The position numbers and the translations under genes are program-made. A DNA stretch of 64,000 bases, taken from Pedobacter punctiformis. Lineage in GTDB: Bacteria; Bacteroidota; Bacteroidia; Sphingobacteriales; Sphingobacteriaceae. Below, one piece after another: positions 56,243 to 64,000 of the stretch (positions are counted from its first letter, which is position 1; every line of letters starts with the position of its first letter). The notes beneath the pieces were generated by a model. That model was given only the letters and a program-made list of their open reading frames with translations, was not told where the DNA came from and ran no database searches. Location of the stretch: NCBI RefSeq assembly GCF_027213715.1, contig NZ_JAPWGM010000003.1, positions 580,402 to 644,401 of the forward strand, in the 5' to 3' direction.

Positions 56243-58690
56243 TTAGTTCTTCACCCTGTTTTTTTCTTCATCAGCACCTGATGATTCATGTTTGGATGGT
56301 GTAGAAAATGCCTTTCCAAAACGATAACTATAACTTAATACTACGGTTCTGGAATCTCCCCGATTGGTCCAGTTGGCTTCTGTTTTAGCCAGGTTATTAA
56401 TTACCCCAACAAATACACGGTCTCTAAAAATATCGCTGGCAGAAAGTTTTAAAGTACTTTTTGGCGAAAGTTTTTTCTGAACAGCGGCCCCAAATTCATG
56501 TACTGCGCCCACCAGAAACTGCACATTTGATAGCTTACTTTGGTATCTGAAATTTGCCTCTGTATTCCAGGTCGGACTTATTTTCATTTGTAAGTTTGGC
56601 GTGGTTCTAAAATAAGTTCCGTTTGTAGATAAAAAGCCCGTGTAAAAATCTGTCTTCGAAATAATATTACCCAGTTCCAAATAGGCATTTAACTTAAGCC
56701 ATTTTGTAATGTCAATTTCTCCGTTTACCGAGATATTTTTAACTGTAGTTTTACCCACATTTGCTGGTCTGCTGTAGTAAGTACCATTTAAAATCTCAAT
56801 GGTTTCATTTACCTCATCTCGTACCCAACTATAACCGAGTGTTGTGGTTATTTTATTTTTAAAAATATGAGAAAGCTCCAGGCTCTGGGTAAATGCCGGC
56901 TTTAAAAACGGATTTCCCACATAGTAAGTAAATTTATCCAGTGGAGAAAAAAATGGATTTAAATCCTGATAATATGGCCGGTCTATTCTTCTTCCATAAT
57001 TTAAACCCAGTTCATTATTTCCTGCGGTATCCAGTTTGTAAGTGAAATAAAATGTTGGAAATAAACTATTATAGGTTCTTTTAAAACTAGAGTCGGGTTT
57101 TACCAGGTTACCTAGCTGGTGGCCATTAGAAATGGTATTTTCATACCTTAAACCAGCCTGTAAGGAGAACCTTTTGCCTTCCCGGCTAAAGTTCAGGTAA
57201 GCAGCATTAATGTTTTCTTTATAAATAAAATGATTGCTTTTTTCGTAATCGGCTACCGTTTTATTATTTGCTGTTATCGAATAGTCGGCAATATTATTGG
57301 TTTTGGTATAAGCGGTTTTTAAACCTGCATCTAATTTCCAGTTATGGCTTAAAGGCTGAGAATAATCTGCCTTTGCAGTATAAATATCAATGTTTGAAGG
57401 TAAATTACCGGATAAAATATCCTGTGATTTTAAAGTCATATCAGACAGGTAACTATAATTATAATAAGCCTGATTTGTTTGGTTTCTGTAAAGCAAATAA
57501 TCTGCATCAACGGTTAATTCTCTGCCTGCTTTATCGAATTTATGCCGGTAATTTAAATTGACACCTGCATTTTGATAAAGAATGCGATCAATATTTTCTG
57601 CTTTAATTACAGAATCCAGTTGTCTGCCGGCATTTGACAAATTACTCGTATTATTATTTACCTGTTTTGATTTTCGGTTCATACCCGTAAAAACCATTCC
57701 CCAGGTTGTTTTGTCAGATGCATAATAATCCAGTCCGGTTTTTAGATTTAAAGTATTTCCGTGTCTTCTGAAATATGAATTCTGATTAAAATAGTAATCT
57801 GCACTTCCATCATCCTTTTTATATTTCCGGTTTAAATCCAGATCGGTAAAACTATTGTTCAGATTGTAACTTAAATTTCCAAAAACATTAATTTTATCCT
57901 TCCTGTAGTTGAAATTGAAGCTATTGTTAGACCGTGTCAGCTCGCCTTGATTCAGACTCAGATTTACACCGCCGTTAAAACCGGTAATCTTTGTTTTTTT
58001 AGTTTTAATATTGATTACCCCTGCATTACCCGCGGCATCATATTTAGCAGGCGGGTTGGTCATTAATTCAATCTGATCCAATGAAGATGAGGGTAAAGAT
58101 TTTAAATAGTTTTCAAGGTCGGCTCCGGATAAATAAGTTGGTTTATCATCAATAAAAATGCTCACCCCGTTTTTACCCTTTAAAGTGATGTTCCCGTTTT
58201 GATCTACATTTACACCCGGCGATTTACTTAAAACATCCAGTGCTGTGGTTCCGGTATTGGATATTAAAGCATCAACATTTACAACTGTCCGGTCTATTTT
58301 TCTTTCTACAAAAGCTTTTTGTGCCGTGATGTTTACCTCCTTTAGATGGGTAGCAGCAGTACTTATTTTCAAATCGGCCAGGTTAATTTCCGGGTGATTT
58401 GCATCCAGCAAAAGAATTCCTGTTTTATAAATAGGTGCTCCTAAAACGGAGATTTTAATCTGGTATTGACCATAGCTTAATTTTTCAAAGCTAAAAAGTC
58501 CATCAGCCTCTGTAAATGTAGTTTTAAGCAAAACAGAATCTTTCATTAAGGCTACTGTTGCAAATTCGATATTTTTCAAATCTGCATCTTTCACATGTCC
58601 GTAAATTTTAGTCTCAGGTTGCTGGGCTTTAGCTAAAGTTGAAGCAATACAAAGACACGTGACTAAAAAAGCCATTAATTTCAGTTTCAT
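56243..58690 (-). CDS. TonB-dependent receptor / outer-membrane beta-barrel protein
   Basis: 815 residues. A signal peptide (ending TLAKAQ), a CarboxypepD_reg-like segment (KIYGHVKDADLKNIEFATVAL near residue 28), a plug-like domain (ALDVLSKSPGVNVDQNGNI near 148) and a large barrel of the OMP_b-brl_3 type. This group is common in Pedobacter next to M56/BlaI pairs. No SusD partner follows. It sits directly downstream of the M56 gene, 24 bp apart on the same strand, so it may be part of its regulon. Confidence 0.88.
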   Translation of the reverse strand: MKLKLMAFLVTCLCIASTLAKAQQPETKIYGHVKDADLKNIEFATVALMKDSVLLKTTFTEADGLFSFEKLSYGQYQIKISVLGAPIYKTGILLLDANHPEINLADLKISTAATHLKEVNITAQKAFVERKIDRTVVNVDALISNTGTTALDVLSKSPGVNVDQNGNITLKGKNGVSIFIDDKPTYLSGADLENYLKSLPSSSLDQIELMTNPPAKYDAAGNAGVINIKTKKTKITGFNGGVNLSLNQGELTRSNNSFNFNYRKDKINVFGNLSYNLNNSFTDLDLNRKYKKDDGSADYYFNQNSYFRRHGNTLNLKTGLDYYASDKTTWGMVFTGMNRKSKQVNNNTSNLSNAGRQLDSVIKAENIDRILYQNAGVNLNYRHKFDKAGRELTVDADYLLYRNQTNQAYYNYSYLSDMTLKSQDILSGNLPSNIDIYTAKADYSQPLSHNWKLDAGLKTAYTKTNNIADYSITANNKTVADYEKSNHFIYKENINAAYLNFSREGKRFSLQAGLRYENTISNGHQLGNLVKPDSSFKRTYNSLFPTFYFTYKLDTAGNNELGLNYGRRIDRPYYQDLNPFFSPLDKFTYYVGNPFLKPAFTQSLELSHIFKNKITTTLGYSWVRDEVNETIEILNGTYYSRPANVGKTTVKNISVNGEIDITKWLKLNAYLELGNIISKTDFYTGFLSTNGTYFRTTPNLQMKISPTWNTEANFRYQSKLSNVQFLVGAVHEFGAAVQKKLSPKSTLKLSASDIFRDRVFVGVINNLAKTEANWTNRGDSRTVVLSYSYRFGKAFSTPSKHESSGADEEKNRVKN

Positions 58691-58714
58691 ATAGAGTTTG
58701 TGAGGGTATTCTGG

Positions 58715-60607
58715 TTAGAATTTATTTTTAGTATCAATCTCGTAGTTGTACATTAAAGAGTGGTTATCTCTTTTAAGGTATTTTGATTTGTACTTTTTAT
58801 GCAAACCCGATGATTGTTTCACCCCATTTACGATCAGATTATCCTTATCCAATTTATAAGATAACTTAGTAGTTTGACTAATTATACCATCTTTCATCAG
58901 TTCACTATTAATCTCATCTGTGTAATCCGTTCCGTCGCCGTTGGTTACACTTACAGACTTAACAGCATGCTCTGTGCTGGTTTTAACTTTAGCTTCTCCT
59001 TTTGGAGAGGAAGTAATAGAATAAGTCACTGATGATGGCGGTGCAGGAGGCATTACTGGCGTAACAGGAGTTGGTGGAGTTGCCGGGGTTGGAGGCGGCG
59101 TACCTAAGTTTTCAGGCATAGGAATAGAAACCGGTGTTGGTGGTGTTGGCGGAACAGGTAAATTCCTTCCTTCTTTTGCATATCGTTTAGTATCTTCTAC
59201 ATACTGCACAGCATCTTTAGCAAATTGTGCTGCATCTCTGGCATATTGCGCTGCATCAGCCGCGTAACGCTTCTGATCTTCTTCGTATCTTTTTTGATTT
59301 TTACTATATTTCGCATCGTCTACAACACGTTGTTTATCTGCAGCTTGTAAAGCTTTATCATTTGCTAATATCTGCTGATCCATAGCACGTACTTTATCAG
59401 AAATTGCTTTTTCAAGATCCTCCGCTGATTGATTTTTTCCAGATGTGCTTGCTTCTTTGTTTTTAACAGATTTGTTCTTTTTAGTTGTGTCTTGTACTAT
59501 TGTGTTTTCAATAGTGGTAGTCGCAGTCGAGATGTGTTTTTTAATTGCAGTTTTTGCCTGTCCTGCATTTTTAAACGCAGCGGTACACAGCACTACAGAA
59601 ACGAGTGCTAAGGTTAAAATTGTCTTTTCCATTTTATTTAATGTTGATTTGGTATCGAATAACATCCTGCTGGCACGGTGCAACAGGTTATTTCTTTTCC
59701 CGGTTATGGCCATTGCATATTGAGGAGCTGTTTGTTTAAATTCCTGACAAAAGATTAAGGCTTTAACATAATTTTTGCGGTCGTTAACACAGGCAATTGC
59801 TAAATCATCACAACAGTGCTCCCTTTCTGTTTTAATTAATTTTGAAACCCATAATACTGCCGGGTTAAAAAAGAATACGATTTCGATAAAACTTTGAAGA
59901 AAGTTGACCAGATAATCTTTGCGCTTAATGTGTGCCAGTTCGTGAGCAAGAATTGCTTCTACTTCAGTGCCTGAAAGACCATTTAACAGGCCAAGCGGAA
60001 TCAGAATCAGCGGTTTAAAATGACCTACAGCCATGGGCACCTGGGCAATTCCGGATTGTAATATTTTAACAGATTGATTAACACCTAATTTTGCGGCAAG
60101 TTCATCAAGTTTTTCATCCCATTTACGGCCGGCAGCATAAATTTTATTGGTTCTTAAATGATAAATGGTATTAACACCAACCAGTAGCTGGATGCTTTTT
60201 GCACAAATAATTAAGAACCAAATCAGTACAATCTGGTAATTATAGGTGTTCCAAATGGAGCGTATTTTATCTAAATTTAATTGTAAATCTGTTTTAACAC
60301 CCCCTACAACCTGTTGGTTTATAACTTGTGTTACATTCCCAATCTGTTTTGGATTATTCAAAACAGATTGCACAGTATCTTGCGTAACCAGTTCATTATA
60401 AAATACAACTCCAATAGCAATTACAAAAAGGCTTAAACAGGCGGTTAGTAAATTATACCTGGTTGCCGCACTCGATTTACGGGTACTAAACATTACCAAG
60501 CCACTTAGCAACGCCAGTACAACACCAAGCCAAAGAGAGTGAAAAAGTGTTGTACCCAGGGCATTTAGCCAGTTTTCGGGTAAAAGATTAACTATTTTAA
60601 ATTCCAT
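58715..60607 (-). CDS. M56 family BlaR1-like membrane metallopeptidase
   Basis: 630 residues. Several N-terminal helices, zinc site HELAH at 222-226, and the partner EREHCCDDLA near 262. After a helix near 330 comes a charged linker, seven tandem heptads with an aromatic at position 2 (433-481), a proline-rich segment (484-525) and a C-terminal part of about 100 residues. Unlike BlaR1, no penicillin-binding sensor domain is recognisable, so the signal is probably not a beta-lactam. Such proteins cleave a BlaI-type repressor when a signal is sensed. It follows blaI by 34 bp. Confidence 0.9.
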   Translation of the reverse strand: MEFKIVNLLPENWLNALGTTLFHSLWLGVVLALLSGLVMFSTRKSSAATRYNLLTACLSLFVIAIGVVFYNELVTQDTVQSVLNNPKQIGNVTQVINQQVVGGVKTDLQLNLDKIRSIWNTYNYQIVLIWFLIICAKSIQLLVGVNTIYHLRTNKIYAAGRKWDEKLDELAAKLGVNQSVKILQSGIAQVPMAVGHFKPLILIPLGLLNGLSGTEVEAILAHELAHIKRKDYLVNFLQSFIEIVFFFNPAVLWVSKLIKTEREHCCDDLAIACVNDRKNYVKALIFCQEFKQTAPQYAMAITGKRNNLLHRASRMLFDTKSTLNKMEKTILTLALVSVVLCTAAFKNAGQAKTAIKKHISTATTTIENTIVQDTTKKNKSVKNKEASTSGKNQSAEDLEKAISDKVRAMDQQILANDKALQAADKQRVVDDAKYSKNQKRYEEDQKRYAADAAQYARDAAQFAKDAVQYVEDTKRYAKEGRNLPVPPTPPTPVSIPMPENLGTPPPTPATPPTPVTPVMPPAPPSSVTYSITSSPKGEAKVKTSTEHAVKSVSVTNGDGTDYTDEINSELMKDGIISQTTKLSYKLDKDNLIVNGVKQSSGLHKKYKSKYLKRDNHSLMYNYEIDTKNKF

Positions 60608-60641
60608 AATTGTGGTTCTTTAGAATCTTATATTTCAATTA

Positions 60642-61031
60642 TTAATCCATGCTATCCAATAGCCTCTTAATCTCTTTGATATCTGATTTCGATGTTTTTT
60701 CATTGCCCAAAAGCTGCATCATTAGTTTCGAAGCTGAGCCTTTGTAAAGGGTATTTACAAAACGATCCAACAGCTGATCTTTAGTTTTTTCTTCAGCTTC
60801 AACCGGAATATAAATGTGTTTCATCTGACTTTCATCACGTTTCAAAATTCCTTTCTCGGTTAAAATCTGCATTTGCTTCAAGGTCGAAGTATAATTGACT
60901 TCCCTTTGCTCATTCAATTTATCGTTTACAAACCGAACTGTAGAGGGACCAAATTCCCACAGTACCTGTAATATTTCCAGCTCAGCTTTAGTTGGTTCAG
61001 GAAGGTTATTTTCAGTCTGGTTACTTTTCAT
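60642..61031 (-). CDS. BlaI/MecI family transcriptional repressor
   Basis: 129 residues, winged helix at about 15-85 with the family pattern LTKAELEILQVLWEFGPSTVRFV (here PTKAELEILQ) and YTSTLKQMQILTEKGIL. The C-terminal part dimerises and holds the site cut by the M56 partner. It begins the operon with the M56 gene and perhaps the TonB-type gene. A TTTCGTACGAAA palindrome upstream is a likely operator. Confidence 0.92.
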   Translation of the reverse strand: MKSNQTENNLPEPTKAELEILQVLWEFGPSTVRFVNDKLNEQREVNYTSTLKQMQILTEKGILKRDESQMKHIYIPVEAEEKTKDQLLDRFVNTLYKGSASKLMMQLLGNEKTSKSDIKEIKRLLDSMD

Positions 61032-61040
61032 AATCTAAAG

Positions 61041-61062
61041 GTACGATAGTTTTCGTACGAAA
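61041..61062 (-). promoter_or_regulatory. Candidate BlaI-type operator
   Basis: The perfect palindrome TTTCGTACGAAA (61051-61062) is next to another GTACGA half-site (61041-61046). It lies 10-31 bp upstream of the repressor's ATG, a usual place for an autoregulatory BlaI/MecI operator. The bases differ from the classical TACA/TGTA type. Confidence 0.5.
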
Positions 61063-61150
61063 CAAATATTAGAGAAATTATTTTTTTACAAAAATTAAAA
61101 CACAACTTATAAATAACTAAAAAACAATACGATACAAATCATAAATTCAT

Positions 61151-61187
61151 AAAAAAAACCTGACAAAAATAAATTCTTTTTATCAGG
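61151..61187 (-). terminator. Terminator after the dehydrogenase gene
   Basis: CCTGACAAAAA (61159-61169) pairs with TTTTTATCAGG (61177-61187) except one C-A mismatch; reading the minus strand, the hairpin is followed by a run of eight T. It ends the gene at 61217. Confidence 0.75.
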
Positions 61188-61216
61188 CTTCCTGATGACT
61201 GCATATATTCAGAAAA

Positions 61217-62074
61217 TCAGTTGTTTTTCAAGGCTTTAATTATGGCAATAATATCTTCTTCACCATAGCGACTTTCCGCATCTTCAAAAGTTTGTAAAAC
61301 TGTTTGAGCCAGAGGTGACGAAAGCCCTTCATTTTTCGCCAGTTTCAAATCTTTAACAATATGTTTCAGCGCAAATGCCGCATTAAAGTTATCCTGAGTA
61401 ATGGCATCACCTTTAATTTTAGTAAAAGTGTTGCCAATTGCGGCATTATTGATCAGGTTTAATAAATCTTCGGTTTTAACCCCCTGTGCATTGGCAAACA
61501 ATACCGTTTCGGCTAAACCCTGTGCATAATAAGCCAACAGCGAATTAATAGCCAGTTTTGTACTGTTACCAGCTCCGTTATGGCCAACCAGCAGGGCCAT
61601 TTTCCCAAGTTTTTCCAATATGGGTTTGGCCTTATCAAATGCCTGTTTGTCTCCACCAACCATAATCACCAGCTGTCCGGTTTCTGCTTGTTTTACGCTT
61701 CCGGAAACAGGGGCATCTAAATATTCATTCCCGCTTTGCTTACAAATTTTTGCCATTTCTTTCGAAATACCCGGCGAAACGGTGCTCATGTTGATGATTA
61801 TTTTTTTTGAAGCTTGAGCTTTTAAAAGCCCTCTTTCGCCTCTAAAAATTTCATCTATTGCTTTATCATCTGAAACCATTATAAATACCACATCTGTTTT
61901 TTCAATTAACTCTGCCGGGCTCGAAGCTATATCAGCACCGATATTCTTCAGCGAAGTTTCCTTTTCTTTGTTTCGGTTATAAACGGTAACCGGGTAAGCA
62001 GCTTTTATTAATTGTCCGGCCATGGGTATGCCCATATTGCCTAAGCCAATCCATCCTATTTTAGTATTATTCAT
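61217..62074 (-). CDS. NAD(P)-dependent beta-hydroxyacid dehydrogenase
   Basis: 285 residues. Rossmann motif IGWIGLGNMGIPMAG at the start, DAPVSGSVKQAETGQL near residue 119 (substrate-binding) and GAGNSTKLAINSLL near 165 with the catalytic Lys. It belongs to the 3-hydroxyisobutyrate/tartronate semialdehyde reductase family; exact substrate not fixed. Monocistronic, with its own terminator. Confidence 0.9.
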   Translation of the reverse strand: MNNTKIGWIGLGNMGIPMAGQLIKAAYPVTVYNRNKEKETSLKNIGADIASSPAELIEKTDVVFIMVSDDKAIDEIFRGERGLLKAQASKKIIINMSTVSPGISKEMAKICKQSGNEYLDAPVSGSVKQAETGQLVIMVGGDKQAFDKAKPILEKLGKMALLVGHNGAGNSTKLAINSLLAYYAQGLAETVLFANAQGVKTEDLLNLINNAAIGNTFTKIKGDAITQDNFNAAFALKHIVKDLKLAKNEGLSSPLAQTVLQTFEDAESRYGEEDIIAIIKALKNN

Positions 62075-62208
62075 TTGTTTTTATTTACAAGTACTTGTTT
62101 AACAAATTTGGCAAACAAAAAGCTGAAATCTATTAGTAAATGGTAAAAATGCTATAGAGGTAACAAAATATAATTTAAGGTTTAACTTTGTTAATAGATT
62201 TAAAAAAT

Positions 62209-63312
62209 ATGAGCAGCCTTCTTAAAGATTTATATTCTCCGGCCTTTTACGAAAGATTAAGTAATGTTTTAGCGATTACTATTCCGGATTTTGATAAGCC
62301 TAAGTTTATCAAAGAAATTTTTACGCCTGACTTTGAGGCTAAGGAATTAAAGGAAAGGATGAAACATACTGCTAAAGTATTGCACCAGTTTTTACCCGCT
62401 GATTATTCGCAAACTATTGCACTCCTTAAAAAATTAATTAATCAGCTAAGGATAAAAGGCATTGGAGAAGATGGTCTTGCTTACATGTTTTTACCAGACT
62501 ATATTGAAACTTATGGAATTGATGATTTTTCAAATTCAGTAGAGGCATTGGAATTTGTAACTCAGTTTGTAAGTTGCGAGTTTGCAGTTCGTCCATTTAT
62601 TTTGAAATATGGTGATGATATGATTCATGCAATGGAAAAATGGTCATTGCATGAAAACTATAAAGTACGCAGATTGGCAACCGAGGGCTGCCGGCCAAGG
62701 TTACCCTGGGCAATGGGTATCCCGGCACTAAAGAAAAGTCCCGCTCCGATTCTTCCCATATTGGAAAACCTTAAAAATGATCCTTCTGAATGGGTTAGAC
62801 GCAGCGTTGCCAATAACTTAAATGATATCGCGAAAGATCATCCTCAAACTGTTTTAGAAATAGCTAAAAGGTGGTTGGGCATAAGCAAAGAAACAGATGC
62901 CATTATAAAACATGGCTGCCGTACTTTATTAAAACAAGGCCATGTTGAAATATTAAAACATTATGGTCTTTCTGACGAAGGAATTCTATTGTCTGATTTT
63001 AAAATCCTTACTCCTGAAGTTAAAATTGGCGAAAGCCTGGAGTTTTCATTTTCCATAGCAAATACAAATCAAACAGCGCAAAAAATCAGGTTGGAATATG
63101 CTGTTTATTATAAAAAGCAGAATGGAGAGAATACGAAGAAAGTATTTAAAATTTCGGAACGAATTTATCCTGCCCATTCGAAAACGGCAATAAACCGAAA
63201 ACAAAAATTTGTTTTAATTACGACAAGACGTTTTCATTTGGGTACCCATCAAATTTCAGTAGTTATTAATGGAGCAGAAAAAGACAAGATGAGTTTTGAG
63301 TTGCTGGTCTAA
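62209..63312 (+). CDS. AlkD-like DNA alkylation repair protein
   Basis: 367 residues from ATG 62209 (MSSLLKDLYSPAFY); a TTG 21 bp upstream would add MLIDLKN and is less likely. HEAT-like helical repeats are seen (KWSLHENYKVRRLATEGCRP near residue 140; DPSEWVRRSVANNLNDIAKD near 185), as in AlkC/AlkD glycosylases. C-terminal 110 residues form a beta-rich extension (VKIGESLEFSFSIANTNQ), which suggests an AlkC-like form with an immunoglobulin-like tail. Its stop overlaps that of the Nudix gene tail to tail by 4 bp. Confidence 0.88.
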   Translation: MSSLLKDLYSPAFYERLSNVLAITIPDFDKPKFIKEIFTPDFEAKELKERMKHTAKVLHQFLPADYSQTIALLKKLINQLRIKGIGEDGLAYMFLPDYIETYGIDDFSNSVEALEFVTQFVSCEFAVRPFILKYGDDMIHAMEKWSLHENYKVRRLATEGCRPRLPWAMGIPALKKSPAPILPILENLKNDPSEWVRRSVANNLNDIAKDHPQTVLEIAKRWLGISKETDAIIKHGCRTLLKQGHVEILKHYGLSDEGILLSDFKILTPEVKIGESLEFSFSIANTNQTAQKIRLEYAVYYKKQNGENTKKVFKISERIYPAHSKTAINRKQKFVLITTRRFHLGTHQISVVINGAEKDKMSFELLV

Positions 63313-63761
63313 AGGATACTTATCAATTGATCTAAAAAAGCAATTTGCCTTTCGTTAATGAGTTTTGATGCTTCTGTGTAATTAAACCATCCCGCTTTAT
63401 CTATTTCAGGAAAGCTTTTCATTTTTCCGGAACGGGGTGGCCATTCTATTTCGAAAGTATTGCTTACCATTTTTGTATGATCGCAATCTGCCTCAATTGC
63501 CCAGCATAATACTTTTTTCCCTGCTTTTTGTACAACAGGGTTTAATTCGATGAAACTGCCATTCAACAAAAAACTGGTTTCTTCTTCAAACTCTCTTATT
63601 GCAGCGTTTAATGGTTTTTCATTTTCCATAATTTCACCTTTAGAAATTGTCCACCAACCTGCATCTTTTTTAGCAAAGAAAGGGCCGCCGGGATGAACCA
63701 GGAAGAACTCTGTTTCGGTTTTTGTTTTACGGAAAGGTAAGAGACCGGCGCTTTGTTTCAT
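63309..63761 (-). CDS. Nudix hydrolase
   Basis: 150 residues. The Nudix box is GEIMENEKPLNAAIREFEEE from residue 42, matching GX5EX7REUXEE. The start MKQSAGLLPFRKTKTETEFFL and the HPGGPFFAKKDAGWWTISKG stretch resemble diadenosine-polyphosphate or NTP-cleaving members. It converges with the AlkD-like gene, with a 4-bp tail overlap. Confidence 0.9.
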   Translation of the reverse strand: MKQSAGLLPFRKTKTETEFFLVHPGGPFFAKKDAGWWTISKGEIMENEKPLNAAIREFEEETSFLLNGSFIELNPVVQKAGKKVLCWAIEADCDHTKMVSNTFEIEWPPRSGKMKSFPEIDKAGWFNYTEASKLINERQIAFLDQLISIL

Positions 63762-63838
63762 TGAAGCAAGTTAGCCGTTTTATTTTAGATTGGATAATCG
63801 TATTTAAAGCTTTTGGATAGCTTTAGATGATTTAGCGA

Positions 63839-64000
63839 TTAGAAATACCTTGGTGTACCCATTCTCAGGCTCTTGCGGTTGAAGAAATAACCCACTGAAA
63901 TCTCATGGGTACCCCCGCTGTAACCCTGCAAAGCCCCGATTGAGAAATCATAGGCATAACCGATCCGTAAATTGCTGTTAGCAAAAAACTGGGCCGCCAC
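63839..64000 (-). CDS. PorP/SprF family protein, C-terminal end only
   Basis: The last 53 codons before a TAA at 63839 read in one frame to the window edge. The sequence includes GYAYDFSIGALQGYSGGTHE, then ISVGYFF and ends RMGTPRYF. THE-x-x-x-GY and the closing PRYF are typical of PorP/SprF proteins of the type IX secretion and gliding system. The N-terminal part lies outside the window. Confidence 0.82.
   Translation of the reverse strand: MAAQFFANSNLRIGYAYDFSIGALQGYSGGTHEISVGYFFNRKSLRMGTPRYF

Noticed and set aside
44607..61031. A beta-lactam resistance unit made of the class C-like serine hydrolase and the BlaI/M56 pair
   Set aside because: The genes are about 13 kb apart in different operons, and the M56 protein has no recognisable penicillin-binding sensor domain.

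Overview
The window looks like a chromosomal segment of a Bacteroidota bacterium, most likely a Pedobacter-like member of the Sphingobacteriaceae. This rests on AT-rich coding sequence, weak Shine-Dalgarno signals, TAnnTTTG-type promoter motifs, two TonB-dependent receptors with carboxypeptidase-regulatory-like N-termini, an M56/BlaI pair, a PorP/SprF-type C-terminus and a Bacteroidota-type exosortase with its small substrates. No tRNA, rRNA, CRISPR array or insertion sequence was recognised.

Layout. (1) 1-2850, minus strand: the start of the division and cell-wall cluster, mraZ-rsmH-ftsL-ftsI, with ftsI cut by the window edge and three 10-bp MraZ-type direct repeats upstream. (2) 3012-5659, minus strand: gap, a GNAT acetyltransferase and pgk. 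(3) 5810-9474, minus strand: a WecA/TagO-type sugar-phosphate transferase, a family 2 glycosyltransferase and three small Cys-containing exported proteins that end in a PID-CTERM-like sorting tail. (4) 9475-9994: a divergent control region. (5) 9995-39349, plus strand: a polysaccharide locus of about 29 kb. It has Wza-like and Wzc-like export proteins, a NusG/UpxY-type antiterminator, AsnB, a Wzm/Wzt ABC exporter, tailoring enzymes (acyltransferase, FkbM methyltransferase, an SGNH/methyltransferase-like fusion, carbamoyltransferase), many glycosyltransferases including GT10 and GT11 fucosyltransferase types, a Wzy-like membrane protein and an exosortase (XrtY type). (6) 39455-41479: DoxX-like protein and a periplasmic trehalase. 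(7) 41684-50403, minus strand: TonB receptor, serine hydrolase, two alpha/beta hydrolases, acyl-CoA ligase and an AraC regulator. (8) 50593-56150: a small ORF, a GntP-type permease and the conserved TesA/YbbA/YbbP trio. (9) 56243-64000: outer-membrane receptor, M56 protease/BlaI pair, a beta-hydroxyacid dehydrogenase, an AlkD-like HEAT protein, a Nudix hydrolase and the end of a PorP/SprF-type protein.

How it may work together. The most interesting system is the pairing of the exosortase at the end of the glycan locus with three small substrate-like proteins at its head. The substrates have a signal peptide, a conserved GC and CxxC core, and a Cys-Pro-Ile-Asp motif followed by one hydrophobic helix and a basic end. 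The exosortase keeps Cys, Arg and His candidates for its catalytic triad. The simplest model is that the exosortase cuts the tails and joins the small proteins to a glycan or glycolipid made by the 29-kb locus, which the antiterminator allows to be transcribed in full. That model is inference; what is seen directly is the gene content, the motifs and the order.
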